Assembly: GCA_050176585.1 (NCBI GenBank)
Contig: JBFXHX010000012.1
Location: forward strand, 1-64,000
Reading direction: 5' to 3'
Length of the DNA: 64,000 nt
Source of the DNA: CAYYWP01 sp050176585
GTDB taxonomy: Bacteria > Desulfobacterota > Binatia > HRBIN30 > CADEER01
Below are positions 42,415 through 50,457 of this stretch, one piece after another (position 1 is the first letter of the stretch; each line of letters begins with the position of its first letter). The notes below the pieces were generated by a model. The model searched no databases and was not told the DNA's origin. It saw only the letters and a program-made list of their open reading frames with translations. A program made the position numbers and the translations under genes.

Positions 42415-44189
42415 CCGACGATCCTGACGCCCAGCTCACGCAGCTGGCGCTGGTCGACCGAGCTCGGCGCGTCAGTCATCAGGCACACGGCCCGTTGGGT
42501 CTTCGGAAACGCGATGACGTCGCGCAGCGAGGTGGCTGCGCAGAGCAGCATGGCGAGGCGGTCGAGCCCGATCGCCAAGCCGCCGTGCGGCGGTGCACCA
42601 TACGCTAGCGCATCGAGCAGAAAGCCGAACCGCGCGCGCGCCTCGTCGGCGGTCATGCCGAGCTGATGGAAGACGCGCTGCTGCAGGTCGGGGCGGTGGA
42701 TACGGATGCTGCCGCCGCCGAGCTCGACGCCGTTCCAGATGACGTCGTACGCCTTGGCGCGCAGCGTGTAGGGAGCGGACTCCAGGCGCTCGACGTCTTC
42801 GTCCATTGGCGCCGTGAACGGATGGTTCACGGACACCGCCCGTTTCTCCTCCGCCGAGTACTCGAACAACGGGAATTCGGTCACCCAGGCGAGCGCGTGG
42901 CTGTGCTCGGGGATCATGTCGAGCTGGGCCGCGAGCTTGAGGCGCAAGTGCGACAGCGAATCGTTCACCACCTTGGCCTGGTCGGCGAGGAATAGGATGA
43001 TCCCGCCCGGCGTGGCGCCGGTCGCGGACTCGATGGCGCGGCGCTGCTCGTCGCTGAGGAACTTCGCGATCGGCGATTGCCAGCCGTCCGGATTCAGGCG
43101 CGCCCAGGCTACGCCCTTGGCGCCGAATGTGGCCACCGCATCCGGCATCGAGTCGAGGTCCTTGCGGGTGAGCCGCCCGCCGTCGGGCACGAACAGGGCT
43201 TTCACCACACCGCCCTTTTCGGCCGCCTCGCGAAAGACGCGCAGCTCGGCGCCGCGGACGAGCTCGGTGATATCGGCGAGCTCGAGCCCGAAGCGCAGGT
43301 CCGGCTTATCGCTGCCGAAGCGGCGCATGGCGTCGGCGTACGTGAGGCGCGGGAACGGCACCGGGACTTCGATGCCGCGCAGCGCCAGCACGCGGGTCAG
43401 CAGCCCTTCGATCAGCGTGTAGATGTCCTCCGGCTGGACGAACGACGCTTCGATGTCGATCTGGGTGAACTCCGGCTGCCGATCGGCGCGCAGGTCCTCG
43501 TCGCGGAAGCACTTGGCGATCTGGTAGTAGCGGTCGAGCCCGGAGACCATGAGGATCTGCTTGAACAGCTGCGGCGACTGCGGCAGCGCGTAGAAGCTGC
43601 CGCGGTTCACGCGGCTGGGCACCAGGTAGTCGCGCGCGCCCTCCGGCGTGCTGCGCGTGAGAATCGGCGTCTCGACCTCTACGAAGCCCTGCTCGTCGAG
43701 GTAGCTGCGAATCGTCGCGGCGATGCGGTGGCGCAGCATGAGGTTCTGCTGCACCGTCGGGCGGCGGAGGTCGAGGTAGCGGTATTTCAGGCGCGTGGCC
43801 TCGGCGACTGCGCTGCCCTCATCGATCGGAAACGGCGGGGTGTCCGCTTCGTTGAGGATGCGCAACTCGGAAGCCAGTACTTCGACGTGCCCGGTGGCGA
43901 GATTCGGATTCACGGTTTCCGGCGTGCGCGCCTGCACCGTGCCCTGCACCGCGATGACGTACTCGCTGCGCAGCGCGCCGGCGCGCGCGTGTGCCGCTTC
44001 GGCGTGCTCCGGGTTGAACACGACCTGCACGACACCCGTCCGATCCCGGAGGTCGACGAACACCACACCGCCGTGATCGCGGCGCGAGTGCACCCAGCCC
44101 ATCACCGTCATCGTGCGGCCGACGTCGGCGGGCCGGGGCTCGCCGCAATATACCGTCCGCCGCCAGTCGCCCAGTTGATCGAGGCTCAT
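42411..44189 (-). CDS. aspS: Aspartyl-tRNA synthetase (bacterial type)
   Basis: The 592-residue class II synthetase has the OB-fold anticodon domain (GWVHSRRDHGGVVFVDLRDR), motif 1 (GFVEVETPILTRSTPEGARDYLVPSR), motif 2 (FRDEDLRADRQPEFTQIDIE), the bacterial insertion GAD domain at about 290-430 and motif 3 (GLAIGLDRLAMLL). Length fits bacterial AspRS. Bacteria lacking AsnRS use this enzyme to charge tRNA-Asn too, but that cannot be told here. Its ATG at 44189 overlaps the hisS stop (ATGA). Confidence 0.97.
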   Translation of the reverse strand: MSLDQLGDWRRTVYCGEPRPADVGRTMTVMGWVHSRRDHGGVVFVDLRDRTGVVQVVFNPEHAEAAHARAGALRSEYVIAVQGTVQARTPETVNPNLATGHVEVLASELRILNEADTPPFPIDEGSAVAEATRLKYRYLDLRRPTVQQNLMLRHRIAATIRSYLDEQGFVEVETPILTRSTPEGARDYLVPSRVNRGSFYALPQSPQLFKQILMVSGLDRYYQIAKCFRDEDLRADRQPEFTQIDIEASFVQPEDIYTLIEGLLTRVLALRGIEVPVPFPRLTYADAMRRFGSDKPDLRFGLELADITELVRGAELRVFREAAEKGGVVKALFVPDGGRLTRKDLDSMPDAVATFGAKGVAWARLNPDGWQSPIAKFLSDEQRRAIESATGATPGGIILFLADQAKVVNDSLSHLRLKLAAQLDMIPEHSHALAWVTEFPLFEYSAEEKRAVSVNHPFTAPMDEDVERLESAPYTLRAKAYDVIWNGVELGGGSIRIHRPDLQQRVFHQLGMTADEARARFGFLLDALAYGAPPHGGLAIGLDRLAMLLCAATSLRDVIAFPKTQRAVCLMTDAPSSVDQRQLRELGVRIVG

Positions 44190-45478
44190 GCGCGCTGCTC
44201 CACCGCCGGCTTCGAGCTGGCGAGCGCGGCCCGCAGGTCCGCGGCGCTGCCGTCGAGCGCCGCCACGTGCGGCAGATCGCGACGCTCGGCCATGTCGCGC
44301 ACGGTCAGCCGGCCGCTGGCGATCTCGTCCTCGCCGACGATCACGACGTAGCGCGCGCCCAGTTTGCCGGCGTGGCGCATCTGGCTCTTCAAGCTGCGCT
44401 CACCCGGCTCGACGTCCACGCGGGCCCCGGAGCGCCGCAACCGCCGCGCCACCGCGGCGGCGGCGGGCTCGGCCGCGGCGCCGAGCGGCGCGATGACGAA
44501 CTCCGGCGCGGACGGCACCGCGGCGTCCTGGGCGGCGCCTACCAGCGCGAGCCGCTCCACGCCGAGCGCAAAGCCGACGCCGGCGATGTCGGGCCCGCCG
44601 AGGTCGCGCACCAGGCCATCGTAGCGGCCGCCGCCTCCGAGCGCGTTTTGCGCGCCGAGCCCCTCGGCGATCACCTCGAACGCCGTGCGGCAGTAATAAT
44701 CGAGACCGCGCACCATGTACGGCTGCAGGCGCGGGCGCACCCCCTGCGCTTCGAGCAGCGCGAGCACGCGCTCGAAGTGCACCCGGCAGGCTTCGCAGTA
44801 GTGGTCGATCATGCGCGGCGCGCCGGCGCGGATCGCCGTGCACCCGGGCTGCTTGCAGTCGAGCAGCCGCAGCGGGTTCTGCTCCAGGCGCCGCTTGCAG
44901 TCCTCACAGAGCTCATCGAGGTGCGCGCGCCCCCAGCTCACCAGCGCTTCGCGGTACGCGGGGCGGCAGGCGCGGCAGCCGAGCGAGTTGATCTGCACCA
45001 GGGCGCCGGGGATGCCGAAATCGGACAGCAGGTCGTACAGGAGCAAGAGCACCTCCGCATCCGCCGCGGGGTCGTCGCGGCCGAGCAACTCGGCACCGAT
45101 CTGCGAGAACTGGCGCAAGCGCCCCTTTTGCGGCCGTTCGCGCCGGAACATGGGACCGAAGTAGTAGAGCTTGGCGACGGGTTCGGTGGCATGCACGGCG
45201 TGCTCGACATACGCGCGCACGACCGATGCGGTCCCCTCGGGGCGCAGCGTCAAGGCGCTGCCATCGCGATCCTCGAACGCGTACATTTCCTTTTCGACGA
45301 TGTCCGTCGTCTCGCCGATCGAACGCGTGAACAGCTCGGCGCGCTCGACGATAGGAAGGCGGATCTCGTCGAAATTGTACTGTGCGAAGATCCGGCGCGC
45401 GACCGCCTCAAGCGCCGCCCACCGCCCCGACTCACCCGGCAGGACGTCGTGAAAACCCTTGACTGACGCGACTTTCAT
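44186..45478 (-). CDS. hisS: Histidyl-tRNA synthetase
   Basis: The 430-residue class II synthetase starts GFHDVLPGES, has motif 1 (EIRLPIVERAELFTRSIGE), motif 2 (LRPEGTASVVRAY; FRRERPQKGRLRQFSQIGAE), the HisA-type signature GLDYYCRTAFEVI and motif 3 (GVGFALGVERLAL), then the anticodon domain. The chain contains a CRACRPAYREAL-type insertion with several Cys between motif 2 and motif 3, common in many bacterial HisRS. It is the first gene of the leftward unit, with an inverted repeat 11-34 bases upstream of its start. Confidence 0.97.
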   Translation of the reverse strand: MKVASVKGFHDVLPGESGRWAALEAVARRIFAQYNFDEIRLPIVERAELFTRSIGETTDIVEKEMYAFEDRDGSALTLRPEGTASVVRAYVEHAVHATEPVAKLYYFGPMFRRERPQKGRLRQFSQIGAELLGRDDPAADAEVLLLLYDLLSDFGIPGALVQINSLGCRACRPAYREALVSWGRAHLDELCEDCKRRLEQNPLRLLDCKQPGCTAIRAGAPRMIDHYCEACRVHFERVLALLEAQGVRPRLQPYMVRGLDYYCRTAFEVIAEGLGAQNALGGGGRYDGLVRDLGGPDIAGVGFALGVERLALVGAAQDAAVPSAPEFVIAPLGAAAEPAAAAVARRLRRSGARVDVEPGERSLKSQMRHAGKLGARYVVIVGEDEIASGRLTVRDMAERRDLPHVAALDGSAADLRAALASSKPAVEQRA

Positions 45479-45488
45479 GCACTGAACG

Positions 45489-45520
45489 CGCTTGAATGAG
45501 GAATTTCAAGCGGGTATCAA
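45489..45520 (+). promoter_or_regulatory. Candidate promoter with 8-bp inverted repeat between hisS and the large secreted-protein gene
   Basis: TTGAAT (45492-45497) and TATCAA (45515-45520) are 17 bases apart, pointing rightward. A perfect inverted repeat, CGCTTGAA (45489-45496) and TTCAAGCG (45505-45512), with 8 bases between, covers the -35 box. On the minus strand the same repeat lies 11-34 bases upstream of the hisS ATG. It could be an operator for either gene or a hairpin in the hisS leader. A GGGGTACCCC palindrome follows at 45523-45532. Confidence 0.4.
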
Positions 45521-45602
45521 AGGGGGTACCCCAAGTCAACGAAGCGCCGACGCTCGTGGTGCTTGGTATCGTGCGGCGGGGTGGGGGTAGATCGAGAGGC
45601 TC

Positions 45603-48600
45603 GTGCCTGGACGAACCGTATCCGCGCCAGCACCTACGCGTGCTCCGCTGCGCCACTTGGTGATCGCAGTAGGCGCGCTGGCCGCTTGTGTCCTGGCTGC
45701 CGCCGGCGCGCGGCAGAGTGCAGGACAGGCGGACCCCGTGCTCGACCGTTTCAACGGCTTCGAGAGCGGGGGGCCCGGAGAGTATACGGCCGTCGGCTCG
45801 CCCAGCGGCTCCGCGTTTCACCGCACCGATGCGGCGGGAAAGTTCGGCTTGCAGACAGCCGCGGCAAGTGGGGCGAACGAGTACGTGGAAGTCGCGGCGT
45901 CGCCCTTGGCGACTTTCACCGATGCGGTGTGGGCGTGCCTCGAATCCGCCCCCAGCGTGACGCGGCGCGTGCGCACGTGGTTGAGCGACGGCGAGCCGAT
46001 CATCGAGCTGGATCTGCTCCCGAGCGGGCAGCTTCAGCTCCGTGTGGAAGGGCAACCGATCGGCAGTGCGAGCCCGGAGCTCACCAGCTGTCCACAATTT
46101 TCTTCGCTGTTCGTGGAATACCGCGCGTCGCCGGACGGCATCGCGGCCGGCGATGCCGTGCTGCGGGTGAACGGCTCGCCTCATCAAGGCCAACACCTGG
46201 CGACCAGCGCCATCGATGCCGTGCGGCTCGGCCCGGATAACGCGGAAGCCAGCGCTGTGGAGCTGGTCTGGGATGACCATGCGCTGGTCGCCGAGGATCG
46301 CTTTCCCACCCAGTTTCGGATCGTCGGCGTTGTACCGGTTGCGGCTGGCGCGGCGGACACCGGTTTTCTCGAAGAGTGGAGCTCGAACGGCTGTGACGAG
46401 CCGTCGGATTGCGTCGATGAACAACCGCCGGACGGCGATACCACGCATCTCTCCACTGCTACCGCCGACGCCACCCAGATGTTCTGCTTCGCTAATGCGG
46501 GTTCCGCCGGCGTTTATGGCAACATCCTCGGGGTCCGCCATTTGGCCATCGGCCAAGGGGAGAGCGCTGCCGCGAGCGTTCGGTTGCGACTGCGTACGAA
46601 TTCGCCTGCTTGCGGCGGAAACGGTGAAGGGTTGTCCGCATCGGTCAGCCGGACCTTCGCGCCTTCGTACGGCGGTTCCGTTCGGCTCGACATCACGAAC
46701 CCCACGGTCGGAGCGTACTGGACGCTCAACGACTTACAGCGTACCGCATTCGTGCTCACGCGCGCCGGCGGCGCCGGTGCTCGTACTACGCAGGTGATAC
46801 GCGAGGTGGCGTTCGACGTCTTCGATTTCCCCTCACCGACACCCACTCGCACGCGCACCTTCACCCGCACGGCGACATCTACCGGCACCGCGACCCCTAC
46901 CCCGACGCTCACCAACACGTCGACCGCAACACCGAGCTCCACACCGACGAGGACATCAACCGCAAGTTTCTCTTCTACGCCAACCGTGACGCCGACGGTC
47001 ACCTCGACCGCCACCCGCACCGCCACGCCGAGCAATACGTTCACGGCTACGGTAACCCGCACACCCACCGTGACACGGACGCCTACGCCGACCGCGATCC
47101 TGCGCTCGCTGGTTCTCATCAACGGGTTCGAGGGCGGGTGGGTCGGCGAGTATCGGGCAATGCCCTCGAACACCAATGCCGCGATCAGCGTTCTCGCGCG
47201 GACCGGTGAGTTCGCGCTCGAAGCAGCCACTGCACAAGCAGCACAATATGTAGTTGCCACCTTGCCAACGCCCGTCGCCACTTTTTCGGACGGCATCTGG
47301 GCCTGCTTCGCCAGCACCATCGGCGGCTCTCCGCTGCGCGTCCGCCATTGGTTCGGCACGGTAGCGCAACAGTCCGTGGTCGAGCTGCTCGTCCTGTCGA
47401 ATGCGCAGCTGCAGCTCCGCGTGGGGGGCAGCGGTGGGGTGTCCGGCAACTCGGCCCAACTGCTCTCTGCGTGCCCGGAATATACCCACCTCGAGGTGCA
47501 ATACCGGGCCGCGAGCGCCGGCGGTACGGCCGCGCTGCGCGTCAACGGCTCCGTGCAGGTCAGTTTGACGCATCAACTGAACAGCCTGGTGAAAACCACC
47601 CACATCGGACCGGATGCGGGATCGTTTCCGCCGCGCCTGCGCTGGGACGATCACGTGTTGGCCGACGCCGCCAACTGGCCCGGCGACCTCGGCATCATCG
47701 CGCTCGCTCCAACGGCCGAGGGCCATTACGACGCGTCATGGTTCGGGACCGGTTGCAGCGGCGCCGGCGATCAGGCCTGCGTCGGCATTCCGTTGAACAG
47801 AGCGAGCTGGTTGGAGTCGCGGTTTGCCGACAGCGAGCAGAGCTTCTGTTTTCAGCAGGATCCCCGCGAGCTCGGCCTCAACGGCCCCATCCTCGGGGTC
47901 AAGACGCTGGTCGGCGCGGTCGATCTGGGCGACTCCGACCGGCCACACGGCATTTTTCAGCGCACCGGCGCCTGCGCGGAGCCGGATGGAACCGATCTGC
48001 CCGCGCGGACTTTCGACAGCAGTCTGGCCTTCGCCGGCCATGCCCGTCTCGACGAAACGAATCCGGCTACGGGGCTGAAATGGACCCCCGAGGACATCGC
48101 CGCGACCGAGTTCGGCATCCGCCACGGCGGTGGCGAGCAGATGACCCGCGTCTCGCAGCTGGTACTGGAGGTCGTATTCGATCGCGACCCGCCCACCCCG
48201 GTTCCGACCGCGACCGCAACGTTGACCGCATCCCGCACGCGCACCCACACGCCGACGATCACCGCGACGCCTTCTCAGACGCCAGCCGGCCCGACGCCGA
48301 CGGGCAGCGCCACCGCGGCGGGCAGCGCGACCGCCACGCGCAGCGCGACCGCGACCCGCACCGCCACAGCCGAGACGGCCGTGGATACGGCGACACCGAC
48401 CGTGAGCCGGACGGCGACGTCGACGGCCACCCGGTCGGCGACCTACACCCCATCGGCCACCGACACGCCGCTGGCCAACGCCACTCCGACCCCCACCGAC
48501 ACCCCGAATGCCACCGCAACGCGCACGGTGGCGCCGAGCGCCACCCCGCTGGCGACCGACACTCCGGAGCCGACCGCGACGGTTTCGGCCACGATCATCT

Positions 48601-49763
48601 CGACCGCGACGCCGACAGTGCCGGCCAGCGCCACGGCGACGATCACGCCCGGTGGCGCCACGCCGACGCGCAGCGCGACCGGGACGGTGACGGCAAGCGC
48701 GAGCGCAACGGCTACCGCCACCCGAACGGGCCCCACGCCAACGGTGACGAACACGTTTCCGCCGCGCGGCGATTACATCGTCGCCATGGGGGCGAACACG
48801 TGGGAATGCACGGCGGAGCGGATGGTCAATCTCGGCTTTTCCACCGGCCAGTTCACGTTCCAGGACCTCCAAGAGGTGCAGGATCCGGTGAGCCGGAATC
48901 GGCAGTTTCTCAGCGTGTACGTCAGCCCCGACCTCGACGAAGACGATTTCGCGCGCCTGCAGGCGATGTCCGCCCCCGGCGGCTTCATCGAGCGCTTCGT
49001 CTCGATCGGTGGTCTCGCCGTCATCAATGTCGCGACCGCCGGCAACACCGTGCGCGACAATGTCGCGCCGGGCGGCGTGGACTACCGCGCACCGGCCGCG
49101 GCGGGCAACACCGAGCGGATCGCGGACCAGCTCCATCCGTACATCACCGGAGAGGGGTACGGCGGCTTGACGTTGGGCGAGTCTTCTTTCAGCCAGTGGG
49201 GACCGACGGATCGAGGCTTTCTCGACGATTTGCCAGCCGGCGCGCGCGAGATCGTGCGCAATGCGAGCGGGCCGACACTGGCCGAATATCACTATGGAGC
49301 CGGGCGCGTGATCGTCAGCACGCTCACGTACTGCACGCCCTCGCAGCCGGCTTCCATCGGTCGCGCGCTGGACAACCTGCTCAAATACGGCCGCTTCTAC
49401 GAAGGCGGCGCGCAGACACCCGCGCCGACGGTCACGTCGACACCGACGCCGACCGAGACGCCGACCGGCCAGGCGACCGCGACCGGGACCCGCACGCGGA
49501 CGCCGACCCGCACGGCGACCCCGACCGACACCGCCACACCGGAAAGCACCCCCACGCCTACGCCGGTCGCGTGTGTCGGCAACTGCGACGGGGAAGGCGC
49601 CGTCGAGGTCAGCGATTTGGTGCTGATGGTCAACGTGGCGCTCGGGAACGAGTCAGCGAGCGCATGTCCGGCGGGTGATGCGGACGGCAACGGCGAGGTC
49701 ACCGTCGAGGAGCTGGTGAGCGCCGTCAACAATGCCCTGAGCGGTTGCCCATCCGGCGGCTGA
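45603..49763 (+). CDS. Large secreted multidomain protein: two paralogous domains, Pro/Thr linkers, C-terminal dockerin-like repeat
   Basis: The 1386-residue protein starts at GTG 45603 with a signal peptide (LVIAVGALAACVLAAAGARQ). Domain 1 (about 45-410) and domain 2 (about 500-860) are paralogous: NGFESGGPGEY/NGFEGGWVGEY, AVWACLES/GIWACFAS, LTSCPQFSSLFVEYRA/LSACPEYTHLEVQYRA, and ELVWDDHAL/RLRWDDHVL. The fold looks like a beta-sandwich, with two conserved Cys probably bonded. Thr/Pro linkers lie at about 410-500, 863-1054 and 1271-1322. Domain 3 (about 1055-1270, with MGANTWECTAERM and YGAGRVIVSTLTYC) may be amidotransferase-like. The end is a double Ca-loop repeat (DADGNGEVTVEELVSAVNNA) of dockerin type. 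Probably a surface or released binding protein; the ligand is unknown. Confidence 0.8.
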   Translation: MPGRTVSAPAPTRAPLRHLVIAVGALAACVLAAAGARQSAGQADPVLDRFNGFESGGPGEYTAVGSPSGSAFHRTDAAGKFGLQTAAASGANEYVEVAASPLATFTDAVWACLESAPSVTRRVRTWLSDGEPIIELDLLPSGQLQLRVEGQPIGSASPELTSCPQFSSLFVEYRASPDGIAAGDAVLRVNGSPHQGQHLATSAIDAVRLGPDNAEASAVELVWDDHALVAEDRFPTQFRIVGVVPVAAGAADTGFLEEWSSNGCDEPSDCVDEQPPDGDTTHLSTATADATQMFCFANAGSAGVYGNILGVRHLAIGQGESAAASVRLRLRTNSPACGGNGEGLSASVSRTFAPSYGGSVRLDITNPTVGAYWTLNDLQRTAFVLTRAGGAGARTTQVIREVAFDVFDFPSPTPTRTRTFTRTATSTGTATPTPTLTNTSTATPSSTPTRTSTASFSSTPTVTPTVTSTATRTATPSNTFTATVTRTPTVTRTPTPTAILRSLVLINGFEGGWVGEYRAMPSNTNAAISVLARTGEFALEAATAQAAQYVVATLPTPVATFSDGIWACFASTIGGSPLRVRHWFGTVAQQSVVELLVLSNAQLQLRVGGSGGVSGNSAQLLSACPEYTHLEVQYRAASAGGTAALRVNGSVQVSLTHQLNSLVKTTHIGPDAGSFPPRLRWDDHVLADAANWPGDLGIIALAPTAEGHYDASWFGTGCSGAGDQACVGIPLNRASWLESRFADSEQSFCFQQDPRELGLNGPILGVKTLVGAVDLGDSDRPHGIFQRTGACAEPDGTDLPARTFDSSLAFAGHARLDETNPATGLKWTPEDIAATEFGIRHGGGEQMTRVSQLVLEVVFDRDPPTPVPTATATLTASRTRTHTPTITATPSQTPAGPTPTGSATAAGSATATRSATATRTATAETAVDTATPTVSRTATSTATRSATYTPSATDTPLANATPTPTDTPNATATRTVAPSATPLATDTPEPTATVSATIISTATPTVPASATATITPGGATPTRSATGTVTASASATATATRTGPTPTVTNTFPPRGDYIVAMGANTWECTAERMVNLGFSTGQFTFQDLQEVQDPVSRNRQFLSVYVSPDLDEDDFARLQAMSAPGGFIERFVSIGGLAVINVATAGNTVRDNVAPGGVDYRAPAAAGNTERIADQLHPYITGEGYGGLTLGESSFSQWGPTDRGFLDDLPAGAREIVRNASGPTLAEYHYGAGRVIVSTLTYCTPSQPASIGRALDNLLKYGRFYEGGAQTPAPTVTSTPTPTETPTGQATATGTRTRTPTRTATPTDTATPESTPTPTPVACVGNCDGEGAVEVSDLVLMVNVALGNESASACPAGDADGNGEVTVEELVSAVNNALSGCPSGG
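46833..47099 (+). repeat. Thr/Pro-rich linker repeat 1 in the large secreted protein
   Basis: Degenerate repeats of ACC/ACG-rich codons encode alternating T-P and T-x-T units such as TPTRTRTFTRTATST. They form an extended, probably disordered linker between domains 1 and 2. Confidence 0.8.
48190..48765 (+). repeat. Thr/Pro/Ala-rich linker repeat 2 in the large secreted protein
   Basis: About 190 codons of degenerate Thr-Ala, Thr-Pro and Ser-Ala units join domain 2 to domain 3. The complement of this stretch is open as valine-rich antisense frames that are not genes. A shorter stretch of the same kind at 49416-49570 precedes the dockerin-like end. Confidence 0.8.
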
Positions 49764-49986
49764 GTTTCGACGACCCAAGGGCATCGGCGCCCGATGCCAT
49801 TCCCGGCGCACGCCAGGTTCGGCGTAGCCGCGGGACCTATGCCCCACGGCGGCTCGGGAGCCACCGCCCGGAGCCGGTGGCACATGCCGAACCGCCCCCT
49901 CCGGACATCGCCGTGCGATGCCCTGCGGCCACAGGTGCCGCGGTTACACCGGATCGGGCACGAAACGCGCCCGCAGCGGGCGATGC

Positions 49987-50430
49987 TTAGGGCCGGCGGG
50001 TGCCGAACTCGGACGTGATGGGCTCGCGCGCTCGCGGCGCCCCGGTGAGCTCGACATAGCGCAGGAGATCCCGCTCCAGATCGCGCACTTTGCGCATGAT
50101 CTCGTCGCGCAGGACGCGCGCCTGAGGCTTCGGTTCCACCAGCGTATACTGCTCGCTCGCGATCGTGCGGTACTTCTGCTCGTCGCGCTTGCTCGCCGGA
50201 CCCGAAATGCCGAAGTCGGTCGCTTCGAAGGCGATCACGGTGTCTCCGTCGGGTTGGTTGCCGAGGGTAAACGACGAGATCAGTCGAACGTGCTCTTCGT
50301 GCTTCGGTGAGGGTATTGGGGTCGGCACCACCGGCCCGATGACTTGCATCACCGGACCCGGCTGCTGCGCGGCGCCGGCGATCGCGATCAGCGCGATGAG
50401 TACGGCGGCAGCAGTTAACGTTGCGCGCAT
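49987..50430 (-). CDS. Small secreted protein, function unknown
   Basis: The 147-residue protein has a clear signal peptide (LTAAAVLIALIAIAGAAQQ, cleavage near residue 21), a Pro-rich linker (VVPTPIPSPKHEEH), a beta-type segment (RLISSFTLGNQPDGDTVIAF) and a charged helical end (RVLRDEIMRKVRDLERDLLRYVE). I recognise no family. It is directly downstream (27 bases) of the leftward dockerin-bearing protein, which suggests co-expression. Confidence 0.65.
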   Translation of the reverse strand: MRATLTAAAVLIALIAIAGAAQQPGPVMQVIGPVVPTPIPSPKHEEHVRLISSFTLGNQPDGDTVIAFEATDFGISGPASKRDEQKYRTIASEQYTLVEPKPQARVLRDEIMRKVRDLERDLLRYVELTGAPRAREPITSEFGTRRP

Positions 50431-50457
50431 CTATCTCCTCCGGGTGGGTGGCGCGAC

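Noticed and set aside
47348..49678. 776-codon frame overlapping the large secreted protein in another frame
   Set aside because: It is Arg/Asp/His-rich, produced by frame-shifted Thr/Pro codons; no signal peptide or motif.
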